NCBI RefSeq assembly: GCF_002884495.1
Contig: NZ_KZ614145.1
Span: 682,001-746,000, forward strand
DNA: 64,000 nucleotides
Source of the DNA: Rummeliibacillus pycnus
GTDB lineage: Bacteria > Bacillota > Bacilli > Bacillales_A > Planococcaceae
Direction: 5' to 3'
Shown here: piece after piece, positions 25,056-33,791 of the stretch
Position numbering within the stretch: position 1 is the stretch's first letter
How the letters are laid out: each line of letters opens with the position of its first letter
Program-made: the position numbers and the translations under genes
The notes under the pieces: model-generated
The model's database searches: none
What the model saw: only the letters and a program-made list of their open reading frames with translations
Told to the model about the DNA's origin: nothing

Positions 25056-26110
25056 AAAACAACTCAATCACCCAACAACTTTCTTTTTTAGATCGATATT
25101 TAACGCTATGGATTTTCTTAGCGATGGCACTTGGCATTACCATTAGTTTGATATTCCCTCATTTTAAAGAAGTATTAGATGCGGCAAGTGTTGGCACAAC
25201 TAGTATTCCTATTGCAATCGGATTAATCATTATGCTGTATCCACCACTTGCTAAAGTGAAATATGAAGAAATGTGGCGTGTCTTCAAAGATGTAAAAGTT
25301 TTAGCACTTTCTTTATTTCAAAACTGGATTCTAGGACCGTTTTTAATGTTCTTCTTAGCCATCATTTTCTTACATAATTATCCTGAATATATGGCAGGAT
25401 TAATCATGATTGGCTTGGCACGTTGTATTGCGATGGTAATCGTATGGAATGACTTGGCGAAGGGTGATCCTGAATATGTAGCTGGACTTGTTGCATTTAA
25501 CTCTATTTTTCAAATCATTATGTATCCCGTCTTTTCTTGGCTTTTCTTAAATGTGATGCCAGGTTGGTTCGGACTCGATACATTTAATGTGTCGATTTCC
25601 ATTTGGGAAATTACTAAAAGTGTACTGATTTATCTAGGAATTCCATTTGTCGCAGGGATACTTACACGGTTAATCGGGATCAAAATAATGGGGAAGGAAG
25701 CTTATGCAGAAAAATTTTTACCAAAGATTTCTCCACTAACCCTTGTTGCCTTATTGTTTACAATTGTGATGATGTTCGCTCTAAAAGGTGACAAGATTGT
25801 AGAGTTACCGTTAGATGTACTGCGTATTGCCGTGCCGTTATTGATTTACTTCCTTATTATGTTTGTTGTGTCGTTCTTTGCATCAAGAAAAGCTGGAGCA
25901 GGTTATCCCGTAACAGCAGCTCTTTCCTTCACAGCAGCAAGTAATAATTTTGAATTAGCGATTGCCGTTGCGATTGCCGTATTTGGCTTACACTCTGGAG
26001 CAGCCTTTGCAGCTGTCATAGGTCCACTTGTAGAAGTACCCGTACTCATCGGACTTGTAAGTGTAGCTCTTCGATGGCAGAAAAAATATTTTAAGACGAT
26101 TAAATTATAA
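25052..26110 (+). CDS. acr3: Acr3-type arsenite efflux permease
   Basis: 352 residues and about 10 transmembrane segments. The ACR3 signature [19 protein letters not shown] with the essential TM4 cysteine and the [20 protein letters not shown] block (here [11 protein letters not shown]) in TM9 are present. It exports arsenite using the proton gradient. It overlaps arsR by 4 bp and is 13 bp before arsC. Confidence 0.95.
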   Translation: MKNNSITQQLSFLDRYLTLWIFLAMALGITISLIFPHFKEVLDAASVGTTSIPIAIGLIIMLYPPLAKVKYEEMWRVFKDVKVLALSLFQNWILGPFLMFFLAIIFLHNYPEYMAGLIMIGLARCIAMVIVWNDLAKGDPEYVAGLVAFNSIFQIIMYPVFSWLFLNVMPGWFGLDTFNVSISIWEITKSVLIYLGIPFVAGILTRLIGIKIMGKEAYAEKFLPKISPLTLVALLFTIVMMFALKGDKIVELPLDVLRIAVPLLIYFLIMFVVSFFASRKAGAGYPVTAALSFTAASNNFELAIAVAIAVFGLHSGAAFAAVIGPLVEVPVLIGLVSVALRWQKKYFKTIKL

Positions 26111-26123
26111 GGAGATTTATTCA

Positions 26124-26540
26124 ATGTCAAAAGTACTTTATTTCCTTTGTACAGGGAATTCCTGTCGTAGTCAAATGGCCGAAGGATGGGGAAGGAAATT
26201 ACTTCCGAATGATTGGATTGTCAAAAGCGCAGGAATTGAAGCGCATGGTGTAAATCCTAATGCTATTAAAGCAATGAAAGAAGTAGGAATCGATATTTCG
26301 AATCATACTTCTGATGTTATTGATAGTGAAACTTTAAACAACGCCACTTTAGTCGTTACGCTTTGTGGAGACGCTGCAGATAAATGTCCGATGACTCCGC
26401 CACAAGTTAAACGTGAACATTGGGGATTTGAAGATCCAGCAAAAGCACAAGGTACAGAAGAAGAAAAATGGCAAGTATTTAGGAAAATTCGAGATGCAAT
26501 TGGTGCTCGAATTGAACAGTTTGTAAAGGAGTTAGACTAA
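26124..26540 (+). CDS. arsC: Thioredoxin-coupled arsenate reductase
   Basis: 138 residues, low-molecular-weight phosphatase fold. The P-loop CTGNSCR places the nucleophile at C9; the second and third redox cysteines are C81 and C88 ([11 protein letters not shown]), as in the B. subtilis/S. aureus enzyme. It reduces arsenate to arsenite for export by Acr3. AAGGAG precedes the ATG. Its stop overlaps the next start (TAATGG). Confidence 0.95.
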   Translation: MSKVLYFLCTGNSCRSQMAEGWGRKLLPNDWIVKSAGIEAHGVNPNAIKAMKEVGIDISNHTSDVIDSETLNNATLVVTLCGDAADKCPMTPPQVKREHWGFEDPAKAQGTEEEKWQVFRKIRDAIGARIEQFVKELD

Positions 26541-26824
26541 TGGATATTTCAGTTGAAGGTAAACAATATTTAAAACAAGTAATAGAAAACTCAGAGGTGA
26601 AAACACTTCGGTTTTTTGGAATTCCTGGCTGTTGCAATGTGAACTTGGGCGTTGCATTAGATCATGCACAATCAAATGATGAAATCGTAAAAATTGATGA
26701 ACTAACAGTAGCTATCGATCCCAGTGTTAAATCTTTAGTAGAAGACGTAACCATTCATGCAGAAGAAGAAAATGGAGAAATGGGATTATTATTAGTGGGC
26801 TATACACCAACAAGTTGTAAATAA
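26540..26824 (+). CDS. HesB/IscA-like protein of the arsenic operon
   Basis: 94 residues with a HesB-like core (VKTLRFFGIPGCCNVNLGVALDH, VAIDPSVKSLVEDV, LVGYTPTSCK). Canonical IscA has Cys at one central and two C-terminal positions; here there is a CC pair and one C-terminal Cys. It is translationally linked to arsC by a 1-base overlap. It may assemble or repair Fe-S clusters hit by arsenite, or bind As(III); neither is shown by sequence. Confidence 0.8.
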   Translation: MDISVEGKQYLKQVIENSEVKTLRFFGIPGCCNVNLGVALDHAQSNDEIVKIDELTVAIDPSVKSLVEDVTIHAEEENGEMGLLLVGYTPTSCK

Positions 26825-26893
26825 CTAAGTTTTTTTAGGAACATTTAGAAAAAATAAATAGGTAGCCTCGTGCTACTTATTTATTTAAACAAT

Positions 26894-26913
26894 ATATAAG
26901 TAAATTCTTATTT
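26894..26913 (+). promoter_or_regulatory. Second ArsR-type operator
   Basis: ATATAAG-TAAATT-CTTATTT is nearly the same as the operator before arsR. It lies 14 bases before the flavoprotein ATG and just upstream of a GGAGG ribosome site, so the flavoprotein gene seems to have its own ArsR-controlled promoter. Confidence 0.7.
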
Positions 26914-26927
26914 ACGGAGGGAAATTA

Positions 26928-28253
26928 ATGAAAACCACATTTAAAATTTTAAACCAACCTAGTTGTTGTGACCCTGCAACGGGCTGCTGTACATCTGAAT
27001 CTCAGTTACCAATTGCGATAATCGGTGGGGGGCCAATTGGATTAGCCGCAGGTGCCCAACTCATTTCGAGACACCAATCATTTATTCTTTTTGAACAAGG
27101 AAGTGAAATAGGCTCAAATATACGTACATGGGGACATGTCACATTATTTTCTCCATGGCAATATAACATGGATTCAACGGCTAAAGAGTTATTAAAACAA
27201 ACAAATTGGCAAGAGCCAAAGGATGAGGAGATTCCTACAGGAAATGAATTAATCGACAATTATCTAAAACCTTTAGCAGAGCTTGAAGATATGAAGTCTT
27301 CGATTTATACAAATCATAAAGTAATTGCGATCACTCGTAAAAATAATGATAAGATGAAATCTAAAAATCGTCATCAACAATCATTCGTCCTTTATGTAGA
27401 GTCAGATGGAGATGTGAAACAATTTGAAGCAAGTGCGGTTATTGATGCAACGGGTACTTGGGGTAATCCAAACCCTGCTCAAGGGAATGGCGTATGGCTG
27501 CCTGAGGAAAAAGCATTAAATCAAAAGATTGATTATCAGATTCCAAATATTGAAACCTCATCTAACCTCTATGCAAATAAAAAGATTGCGGTTATTGGTG
27601 GTGGTCATTCAGCCATTAATTCTTTGTTAAATCTAGCCAAACTAAAAGAAAAACATCCGATGACAGATATTACGTGGATTTTAAGAAAAGAAAATATTGA
27701 AAGGGCTTATGGCGGGGAACAAAATGATGAACTTGCTGCACGTGGAGCGCTTGGTACACGGATTCGCCAACTTGTAGAAGAAGGTACAATTACTGTTGTG
27801 ACACCATTTTATGTTTCATCACTAAAAAAATCTGATAAAATCGCGATTATTGGTGAACATCAATCAGAAGAAAAAGTTTTAGAAGGTTTTGATCGTTTAA
27901 TTGTCAATACTGGTAGTAGACCTGATTTTACGATAAACAGAGAATTACGCTTAAATATTGATGCCATAACAGAAAGTGTACCAGCTTTAGCAACTCTGAT
28001 TGATCCAAACGAGCATAGTTGCGGAACTGTAGAGGCACATGGAGAGGAACTTTTACGACAACCAGAACAAGGTTTCTATATTGTAGGCGCTAAAAGCTAT
28101 GGACGTGCACCGACATTCTTAATGGCAACAGGGTATGAACAAGTTCGATCTGTAGTGGCTTATTTAACAGGAGATTTAGAAAGTGCTAAAGATGTGAAAC
28201 TAAACCTTCCAGAGACAGGTGTTTGCAATAGCGGGTTAGGCGGTTGTTGTTAA
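26928..28253 (+). CDS. FAD/NAD(P)-dependent flavoprotein of the arsenic operon (ArsO-like)
   Basis: 441 residues. FAD-binding GGGPIG at residues 33-38, a second dinucleotide motif IAVIGGGHS at about 219-227, and a GSRPDF segment near 330, as in flavin monooxygenase/thioredoxin-reductase-like enzymes. Unusual: the N-terminus carries two CC pairs (C13-C14, C20-C21, QPSCCDPATGCC) and the C-terminus C433 and C440-C441 (GVCNSGLGGCC). These vicinal thiols would suit As(III) capture or transfer. It has its own ArsR-type operator. Reaction unknown. Confidence 0.82.
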   Translation: MKTTFKILNQPSCCDPATGCCTSESQLPIAIIGGGPIGLAAGAQLISRHQSFILFEQGSEIGSNIRTWGHVTLFSPWQYNMDSTAKELLKQTNWQEPKDEEIPTGNELIDNYLKPLAELEDMKSSIYTNHKVIAITRKNNDKMKSKNRHQQSFVLYVESDGDVKQFEASAVIDATGTWGNPNPAQGNGVWLPEEKALNQKIDYQIPNIETSSNLYANKKIAVIGGGHSAINSLLNLAKLKEKHPMTDITWILRKENIERAYGGEQNDELAARGALGTRIRQLVEEGTITVVTPFYVSSLKKSDKIAIIGEHQSEEKVLEGFDRLIVNTGSRPDFTINRELRLNIDAITESVPALATLIDPNEHSCGTVEAHGEELLRQPEQGFYIVGAKSYGRAPTFLMATGYEQVRSVVAYLTGDLESAKDVKLNLPETGVCNSGLGGCC

Positions 28254-28260
28254 AATTGAA

Positions 28261-28284
28261 GACTGTTAGTTTTCACTAACAGTC
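28261..28284 (+). terminator. Terminator of the ars region
   Basis: GACTGTTAGT-TTTC-ACTAACAGTC is a perfect 10-bp stem followed by TTATTTCTT, 8 bp after the flavoprotein stop. Confidence 0.9.
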
Positions 28285-28439
28285 TTATTTCTTATGAAGG
28301 GGCCATTCTTGTTAGAAAGTTTTCAGTATCCGAAATAAATAGAGTTAAGCAGTTTTTTCTAAGTGAAGAAGTAGTTAGAACAAGTATAAATATATTTTTT
28401 GAGAACAAACGTTCTTCATAATTCGTAATAGATAGCTGA

Positions 28440-28545
28440 TACTCAAGGATGGTTGGCTCACTTTGAAAAAGGAGCGCAGACTAAAATCACCGAGTCCTGC
28501 GGTAACGTCTGCATGACCCACATCGTGTGGGCCCGGGGTGATACC
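28440..28545 (+). repeat. Toxin-leader repeat (copy D, intact)
   Basis: GGAGCGCAGACTAAAATCACC, GAGTCCTGCGGTAACGTCTGC and ATGACCCACATCGTGTGGGCCCGGGGTGATACC lead into the toxin ATG. CCCACATCGTGTGGG is a palindrome next to the GGGGTGAT ribosome site. The same core occurs in the centre of the MITE-like elements. Confidence 0.7.
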
Positions 28546-28629
28546 ATGACAGTATTTGAAGCATTAATGTTTGCAATAGCGCTTGCACCGTTAGTCATAG
28601 CAATTCTGTCATTTAATCATAAAAAATAA
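28546..28629 (+). CDS. Small hydrophobic type I toxin, BsrE/TxpA-like (putative holin-like toxin)
   Basis: 27 residues: MTVFEALMFAIALAPLVIAI then LSFNHKK. The M-T-V-F/Y-E-x-L-M start, single transmembrane helix and basic end match B. subtilis BsrE/BsrG/TxpA toxins and the putative holin-like toxin family. Such peptides insert in the membrane and are silenced by an antisense RNA to the mRNA 3' end. GGGGTGAT is 5 bases before the ATG. Two hairpins follow (see next entry). An altered paralogue is at 17456. Confidence 0.75.
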   Translation: MTVFEALMFAIALAPLVIAILSFNHKK

Positions 28630-28745
28630 CCCAACCTTGAGTTAGGACCTCAGATGGGTTATTTAACCAATTTGGAGCCAATCCACTGAAAGGAATCAAC
28701 TATCGATTTGACCGTTCGATGCACCAACATCGGCGGTCTTTTTAA
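28620..28745 (-). ncRNA. Candidate antitoxin RNA region overlapping the toxin mRNA 3' end
   Basis: A hairpin over the toxin stop (AAATAACCCA...TGGGTTATTT, 28624-28664) has T-runs in both directions. About 45 bp later GACCG-TT-CGATG...CATCG-G-CGGTC-TTTTTAATTTTT (28710-28745) is a plus-strand terminator. The layout fits a long toxin mRNA ending at the second hairpin and a minus-strand RNA starting between them and ending at the first, as in txpA/ratA. No convincing minus-strand promoter is visible; this is inferred from layout. Confidence 0.4.
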
Positions 28746-29450
28746 TTTTTGCTTTTACTAACTTTCGTATACGTGGGGGATGATGTAATTTCAAGTAAAG
28801 ATATTTGTGGAAATTGTGATGTCGTTATCCAAATGGTAATCTAGAAATTTAATATGAATCTATTAAATTTCTTGGTGTTATTTGAAAAAAACGATTGATT
28901 TAAATTTGCTTTTCCTTTGAGGAACATATAGTAATTGATCAATAAATCAAGCTCAATAATTCTATGACCTTAACATAGCTTGATCCTAATAAAATTATGG
29001 ATACACTTAATATAAATTAGGTTTTATTTTCACGTAATTCTAGTTAAGTCGTATTTTAAATTGAAATTTGTCTAATTAGTATTTAGTCAGATTATTGTAT
29101 TTTTTTGCTCAAATGACATTTTTATTATTGCGTCAGAACTATGAAACGAAGCTGTGAAAGAGTGTGCATCTCTTACCGATTAGGAGTTATATTTTGTGAA
29201 GTTAAAACAACCTTTTTAGGTAACAATTGCAAGATTTTTATGATTTATTTAGGGATAGGATAGGTCAACAATCGGGAAATATTAGTTGCGTAATGGTGAT
29301 TAAAGGAGACTTGGACATTATTTGCTTTTTACTATTTATGATATAATAAACATATTTTACTAGCTTATATATTGAGCACTTATTTCAGCAAGTGTAACAG
29401 ATATAGTGATTTTACCAGCAATAGGCATGCTACTGTTGGTTCAAGGATAA
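28746..29450. other. Gene-poor interval with small remnants
   Basis: At 28768-28843 a start-less frame reads YVGDDVISSKDICGNCDVVIQ with a CxxC like the end of a deaminase domain. At about 29377-29450 another frame reads ALISASVTDIVILPAIGMLL, probably the last helix of a lost membrane protein. No intact gene or RNA is seen. Confidence 0.4.
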
Positions 29451-29481
29451 AAAACCAGTCCAACAGCCATGGACTGGTTTT
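29451..29481 (+). terminator. Perfect hairpin before the truncated MFS gene
   Basis: AAAACCAGTCC and GGACTGGTTTT form a perfect 11-bp stem, 18 bases before the ATG at 29499. It probably terminated the upstream gene now lost; alternatively it is an attenuator for the MFS gene. Confidence 0.7.
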
Positions 29482-29498
29482 CGTTGAGGGGTTGCCAC

Positions 29499-30012
29499 AT
29501 GAGTCAAAAACATAAGCCATCGATTATTGCCATCGCATTGATCACAGCTATTTGCTTGGCAGGGGATTCCATGCTTTATATTGTGTTGCCTACACATTGG
29601 AGGTCAGTTGGATTAACATCTTTGGTGCAGGTAGGTATCATCTTATCTGTTAATCGGTTTGTTAGGCTACCGTTAAATCCTTTGATTGGCTATATCTATA
29701 AGAAAGTAAGTTTTCGAAATTTAATTTTATTTGCTGTTCTATTAAGTGGCTTGACTACGTTAAGTTATGGCTTTGTTAAAGACTATCCAATTTGGATTCT
29801 GTTACGTTCGATATGGGGGCTATCATGGTCGCTTTTTAAATTGGGAGGATATTTATTGGTCCTTCAATACTCGACAGATTCTAATCGTGGGAACATGCTA
29901 TCGATTATCTGTCATTTTTAGATTAATCGAATGGGCTAGCAAATTTTTTTTACCTTGGATAGCGCTGTATTGGCTAATTAGAACAATAAAGATAGTAGAC
30001 CAAAAAAGCTAA
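29499..30012 (+). pseudogene. MFS transporter, truncated and frameshifted
   Basis: From ATG 29499 (GAGGGG upstream) about 140 residues encode the first TM segments of an MFS protein (IIAIALITAICLAGDSMLY, GIILSVNRFVRLPLNPLIGYIY, IWGLSWSLFKLGGYLLVLQYS). The frame stops at 29921 after NMLSIICHF. Similar sequence continues in another frame to 30012 (RLIEWASKFFLPW), and the remaining two thirds of a normal 400-residue transporter are missing. Confidence 0.75.
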
Positions 30013-30196
30013 GGATGGGGGCATTAGTTCAATAAACGAGTTATAAAAATCATCTTATCTAATGTAGTTTTTTATTTTTTAACATATGAAAATAGATAGT
30101 TCTTGCAATAAATCCCTTATACTGTATATTTTTTAAACTCGCATTTTATATCATGCTTTTAATGATTTTAAATTACTAGATAGGAGTTAGAGTTTT

Positions 30197-30481
30197 TTGA
30201 AAAGAAAAAGAATATATTTATTAATTTTTGGTATTTTACTAGTTTTCCTCTTTTCTTTCGTTTTTGACATTGGTTATAGGGTGGATAATGATAAATCACA
30301 TTTTTATGGTTTTCCGGCTGAGTGGTTAGGCCTATATACTGACGGAACCTATGGTTTTATGGGGTTAGGTTTGTTATTTAACATTGCACTTTTCTATTTA
30401 GTTTGTTTAATTCTGTTTGAAATTTTTAAAAGTATCTTAAGTAGAGTGAAAAAACATTTTACTAGCTTGAAAAGGAGTTAA
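30197..30481 (+). CDS. Small two-helix membrane protein
   Basis: 94 residues from TTG 30197 with AGGAGTTAGAG upstream. Segments YLLIFGILLVFLFSFVFDI and GLGLLFNIALFYLVCLILFEIF flank an external loop (YRVDNDKSHFYGFPAEWLG). The tail is basic. The next gene starts 4 bp later, so the two form an operon. No family recognised. Confidence 0.65.
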   Translation: MKRKRIYLLIFGILLVFLFSFVFDIGYRVDNDKSHFYGFPAEWLGLYTDGTYGFMGLGLLFNIALFYLVCLILFEIFKSILSRVKKHFTSLKRS

Positions 30482-30485
30482 TTAA

Positions 30486-30683
30486 ATGCAAGGGATTGTT
30501 TTCTTAAATTTGTTTGTTTTTTTTATGGCGGTGACAATGTTATGTGTAGTTATAAAATTTTATAGATTAAATAAAGAAACACCGAGTTATAAATATAAGT
30601 TTATACTGATTATGTTTATATTAGCGTTTTTGATAACATTATTTGCATGTAGAATTATAGATGCAAGTTTTTACATAAGTTAA
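30486..30683 (+). CDS. Small two-helix membrane protein
   Basis: 65 residues with AAAAGGAG before the ATG. Segments VFLNLFVFFMAVTMLCVVI and FILIMFILAFLITLFAC. Second gene of an operon ending at a strong terminator. No family recognised; the pair could be an immunity or signalling unit, but nothing shows that. Confidence 0.65.
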   Translation: MQGIVFLNLFVFFMAVTMLCVVIKFYRLNKETPSYKYKFILIMFILAFLITLFACRIIDASFYIS

Positions 30684-30700
30684 TAAATATTAATATGATA

Positions 30701-30746
30701 CATAAAAAGAGTACGGTTTAAAAAATTGAACCGTACTCTTTTTATG
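30701..30746. terminator. Strong bidirectional terminator
   Basis: CATAAAAAGAGTACGGTT and AACCGTACTCTTTTTATG form a perfect 18-bp stem with an 10-base loop, 17 bp after the operon stop. Confidence 0.9.
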
Positions 30747-30839
30747 TATGATTTTGTATATTTTTATACGCTTTTTTGTGCGTTTTTACTGGGTTCTTCG
30801 TTTTTGATATATAATAAGATACATAATATGTATGAAAAC

Positions 30840-31259
30840 GTATGAATTGAGATGATCGAGGACTATACACGCGATATGAGCCCTTCTGCATGACTTTTAC
30901 CAAGTCAGAAAGGAAATAGCCATATTTCTCTCCACCACGCAGGCCTACAGAGTGCTTCAGAAGGCTGCAGAAGCGCTTGGAGGGGATGGCAATTTACTGC
31001 ACGTATTCATAAAAAACAGAATGAAGATATTGAAAAAGTAATAGACACAGTTGAGATGTCTGAATATATTCATTTAAAAGTAAGTAAATAGCAAGTACCA
31101 TTTTAGAAAATAATAATTTTATGGTAGAGATAATAGAATATAAAACAGGGGGCTTAAAAATTACACTATCAAGTTCAGACTTCAATAAACTTATCAAGAT
31201 TTTATACCAAAATGAAATAGAAATATTAAATTTACAAAAATCAAATAGTAAAATCACTG
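30840..31259 (+). pseudogene. Eroded coding remnants, last part like an ABC ATPase C-terminus
   Basis: A frame with ISLHHAGLQSASEGCRSAW is followed by HKKQNEDIEKVIDTVEM and, from about 31089, ASTILENNNFMVEIIEYKTGG...LSSSDFNKLIKILYQNEIEI, up to the DinB ribosome site. The last segment resembles the C-terminal tail of bacitracin-type ABC transporter ATPases. No Walker motifs or start remain. Confidence 0.4.
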
Positions 31260-31272
31260 AAAGGAGAATTTC

Positions 31273-31785
31273 ATGAGTAATTTAGTAAATGACAATCTGT
31301 ATGAAATGAGAAATAAATTAGTAAAAGAGATTACTTTATTAAGTTATACTCAATTTAATGGTAGGCCAGGTATGAATATGTGGAGTATAGCACAAGTTTG
31401 TCATCATTTAGTTTTAGTGGAACAGGCAACAATAAAGGCTATTACATGGGGATTAAAAAAGGGTGAAAATACTCAAAAAGTACGTAAAAATGTTCACCTT
31501 ATATTGGATAGATCGAAAAAGTTTAAAGCTCCCGAAATCGTTGAACCAGATGTAGAACCATTTGAAGTTCAGTCAATCATTGATTTGTTGAACGATTCGA
31601 GAATAAAACTTCTGACGTTCCTCAGTACAATAGGGGATAAATCACTATTGGCGGAAAAATCATTTAAGCATCCTGCCTTAGGTGAATTACCACTTGACCA
31701 ATGGATTGAACAGATATATTTACATGAACAGCGACACATTGAACAAATAAAAGAGATAAAATTACTTTTAGATGCAAGGCACTAG
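31273..31785 (+). CDS. DinB-family four-helix protein
   Basis: 170 residues with AAAGGAG before ATG. The helical bundle has the DinB_2 metal-site pattern: WSIAQVCHHLVLVE (first His), then IYLHEQRHIEQI (HxxxH) near the C-terminus, plus PALGELPLDQWIE before it. Related Bacillus proteins include YfiT, a metal-dependent hydrolase, and thiol (bacillithiol) transferases. Substrate unknown. Confidence 0.85.
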   Translation: MSNLVNDNLYEMRNKLVKEITLLSYTQFNGRPGMNMWSIAQVCHHLVLVEQATIKAITWGLKKGENTQKVRKNVHLILDRSKKFKAPEIVEPDVEPFEVQSIIDLLNDSRIKLLTFLSTIGDKSLLAEKSFKHPALGELPLDQWIEQIYLHEQRHIEQIKEIKLLLDARH

Positions 31786-31835
31786 ATTATCTACAGATTC
31801 CTGTTTAACTGAAGGGGAAAAAATTTTTTACTTTG

Positions 31836-31890
31836 TGTGTGATATTATCTACTTAAAGGAACGGGTGCGGTTAGTTGAACAAAATTTAAG
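31836..31890. repeat. TACTTAAA block of the dispersed repeat
   Basis: TTGTGTGTGATATTATCTACTTAAAGGAACGGGTGCGGTTAGTTGAACAAA matches the 5' block of the composite repeat and here carries the CGGGTGCG spacer. Confidence 0.6.
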
Positions 31891-32051
31891 TTATTCCAGA
31901 AAATGTCGCTTTAATGAAGTAATGAAAAAGTTCAACTTCTCTATTAAAATGTAGGGAGAAGTTGAGCTTTTTAGTATTGGCTTTCCTTATCGGTGTAAAT
32001 CCGCATTTTCTAGGCGGTACTCCTTATTGCGTATAGGGATACTGCCGACAT

Positions 32052-32726
32052 TTAATCGCTAAGCCCCGTCTTTACTTCATTTGTTCCCCATTTATTATCA
32101 AAAATCAATCGATTTAGTTGTTCACGTTTTTCCCAGTTGTGTATTTCAAGCAAAGGCCGATCTGGATAATTATCTGTATACCCAATAGAAATTAATGCTA
32201 CGGGATCAATATGATATGGAATCTCGAGAATTTTTCTTACATCGGACTTTTTATAAAAACTTACCCATCCCATAGCTAATCCTTCTGCGTAAGCAGCAAG
32301 CCACATATTTTGAATCGCACAACTAACAGACATCAGATCAGTTTCCGGAATAGAGTTTCTTCCCAATACATGATCACCCCCGCTAAAAGGATTGCAAGTT
32401 ACACATATAGTAACAGGAGCTTCAATAATACCGGCAATTTTTAGATCAAGAAACTTCAACTCACGATCTGTATCTTCATAATGTATGGCTAATGCTCGTC
32501 TTTCTTTTTCAACGATTTCTGCAAGTTCTTTCTTAATCTCATTATTTTTTATAATAATAAAATTCCATGGCTGCATAAAACCAACTGAAGGAGCATGGTG
32601 AGCTGCCTCTAATAAATTATATAATTTATCATCAGGTATGGGGAGATTTAAAAAGGACCTTATATCTCTTCTATTGAAAATGGCCTTATATACTCCATTT
32701 CGCTCTTCTTTAGTTAATTGATGCAA
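32052..32726 (-). CDS. bluB: BluB-type 5,6-dimethylbenzimidazole synthase / nitroreductase
   Basis: 224 residues, nitroreductase fold. NRRDIRSFLNLPIPDDKL, AAHHAPSVGFMQPWNFIII, LGRNSIPETDLMSVSCAIQNMWLAAYAEGLAMGWVSF and GYTDNYPDRPLLE are typical of BluB, which breaks down FMNH2 with oxygen to make the lower ligand of vitamin B12. GGAGGGG precedes the ATG. No other cobalamin genes and no recognisable B12 riboswitch are nearby, so a lone BluB for salvage or a related flavoenzyme is possible. Confidence 0.88.
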   Translation of the reverse strand: MHQLTKEERNGVYKAIFNRRDIRSFLNLPIPDDKLYNLLEAAHHAPSVGFMQPWNFIIIKNNEIKKELAEIVEKERRALAIHYEDTDRELKFLDLKIAGIIEAPVTICVTCNPFSGGDHVLGRNSIPETDLMSVSCAIQNMWLAAYAEGLAMGWVSFYKKSDVRKILEIPYHIDPVALISIGYTDNYPDRPLLEIHNWEKREQLNRLIFDNKWGTNEVKTGLSD

Positions 32727-33092
32727 AACAACCCCTCCAAATTTATTGAAATTATCAACTTTTTATAAGAACTAGGTTAAATAATACTTATTATATACTT
32801 TTTGAGTAAATCAATAATTCTCTTAAGTTTCTTTTCTAAAGTCGCATTTTTTGGTTCTCTTGTCTTTTAGTCTTAAAAAACCTTATTAAATAAACCATTA
32901 GAACAATAAATATCTATATTAAGCTAAAAGCCTAAAAAAGTATACAGCTCAAATTGATGTTCAAAGTTTACCTATCTCCTATAAATTTTATCAAAATTAG
33001 TCAATATATACCAATGGTCATATTCGACAGATAATGAAGAAGTTAATTCAAGAATCGGACGCTTTTCTAGAATAAGGGGATTGCATTTCTTC
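32727..33092. other. Intergenic, with degenerate repeat
   Basis: A TTGATAATTTC element and TATAAT-like sequences on the minus strand near 32750-32800 may drive bluB. At 33044-33090 TTCAAGAATCGGACGCTTTTCTAGAATAAGG is a worn copy of the GGGCGC repeat. No gene is seen. Confidence 0.45.
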
Positions 33093-33251
33093 ATGAAAAG
33101 GTTGTTTAAATTTAAAGCTAAACAAGGAGAAGCCATTAAACGTCCGGGGACTATTGAAGTTGAAGTTAAGATTGAAAATAATGAGCCTGAAGAAGTTAAA
33201 GTTTCAGGAAACGCTGTAATAGTATTTAAGTCTGAATTATTATTAAATTGA
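33093..33251 (+). pseudogene. PhzF-like protein, C-terminal fragment
   Basis: 52 codons beginning MKRLFKFKAKQGEAIKRPG, then TIEVEVKIENNEPEEVKVSG and NAVIVFKSELLLN. It matches the C-terminal end of PhzF-family isomerase/epimerases (QG...RPG...V.V.GKAV.V). PhzF proteins are about 260-300 residues, so only the last sixth remains. Repeat sequence lies immediately upstream. Confidence 0.65.
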
Positions 33252-33339
33252 TTATATGAGGTGGAAGACTAACAACGGATTAACTAATCCATATCTTTTA
33301 TATTTTTTCGTATAATGAAGTATCTTGCATCCAAAATTA

Positions 33340-33385
33340 AACAAGCATAACCCCGTCCTAAATTAAGAACAGGGTTATACTTGTT
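33340..33385. terminator. Candidate terminator hairpin
   Basis: AACAAG-C-ATAACCC...GGGTTAT-A-CTTGTT forms a stem interrupted by mismatches; T-run is weak. Between the PhzF fragment and the convergent minus-strand operon. Confidence 0.5.
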
Positions 33386-33499
33386 TCAGCTTATAAAATG
33401 AAATAACTTTATTGTCTTTTAATAATTTTCTCGATATTGTAAGGAAATTAGGCTTTTTCTTCAGAATACCAGTCAGTGGACTCTATATTTTATACTAAA

Positions 33500-33781
33500 T
33501 TATAGTCTAACCTTAACCTCGGTACCGTCCTTAGCTTTGACATCTACTAGCTCGATCCCCTTATAATTTTTCAGCTCTTTGACAATCGGCTTTAGTGTTT
33601 TTTTGTCTATTAGTGGAAAGGTAAAGTCCAGTTTTTTTCTTTCGAAATGTTCTTTTGTCCATTTGTTTATATTATGTTGAAAAAATTTTGAAGACAAGAT
33701 TGAAATAACCAAGTTTAACATAGCATATGGAATTGGGATGATAAAACGAACGTTTTTTGCTTTTACTTTTACATGCATCAT
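33500..33781 (-). CDS. Third protein of the DUF2089 operon, unknown
   Basis: About 93 residues from the ATG pair at 33781/33778, starting 10 bases after the upstream stop; a longer frame from 33853 overlaps that gene. One hydrophobic segment (VRFIIPIPYAMLNLVISILSS) is followed by a small domain (LDFTFPLIDKKTLKPIVKEL, KGIELVDVKAKDGTEVKVRL) like the ends of SHOCT-like/YvlB-type proteins and like the end of its neighbour, so both may share one fold. Function unknown. Confidence 0.65.
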   Translation of the reverse strand: MMHVKVKAKNVRFIIPIPYAMLNLVISILSSKFFQHNINKWTKEHFERKKLDFTFPLIDKKTLKPIVKELKNYKGIELVDVKAKDGTEVKVRL

Positions 33782-33791
33782 AAGCAAATCA

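Noticed and set aside
29451-29481. Transposon inverted repeat
   Set aside because: The perfect 11-bp palindrome has A- and T-runs as in terminators and there is no partner end or transposase nearby.
32727-33092. Cobalamin riboswitch before bluB
   Set aside because: No B12-box-like sequence or fitting structure could be seen upstream of the bluB start.
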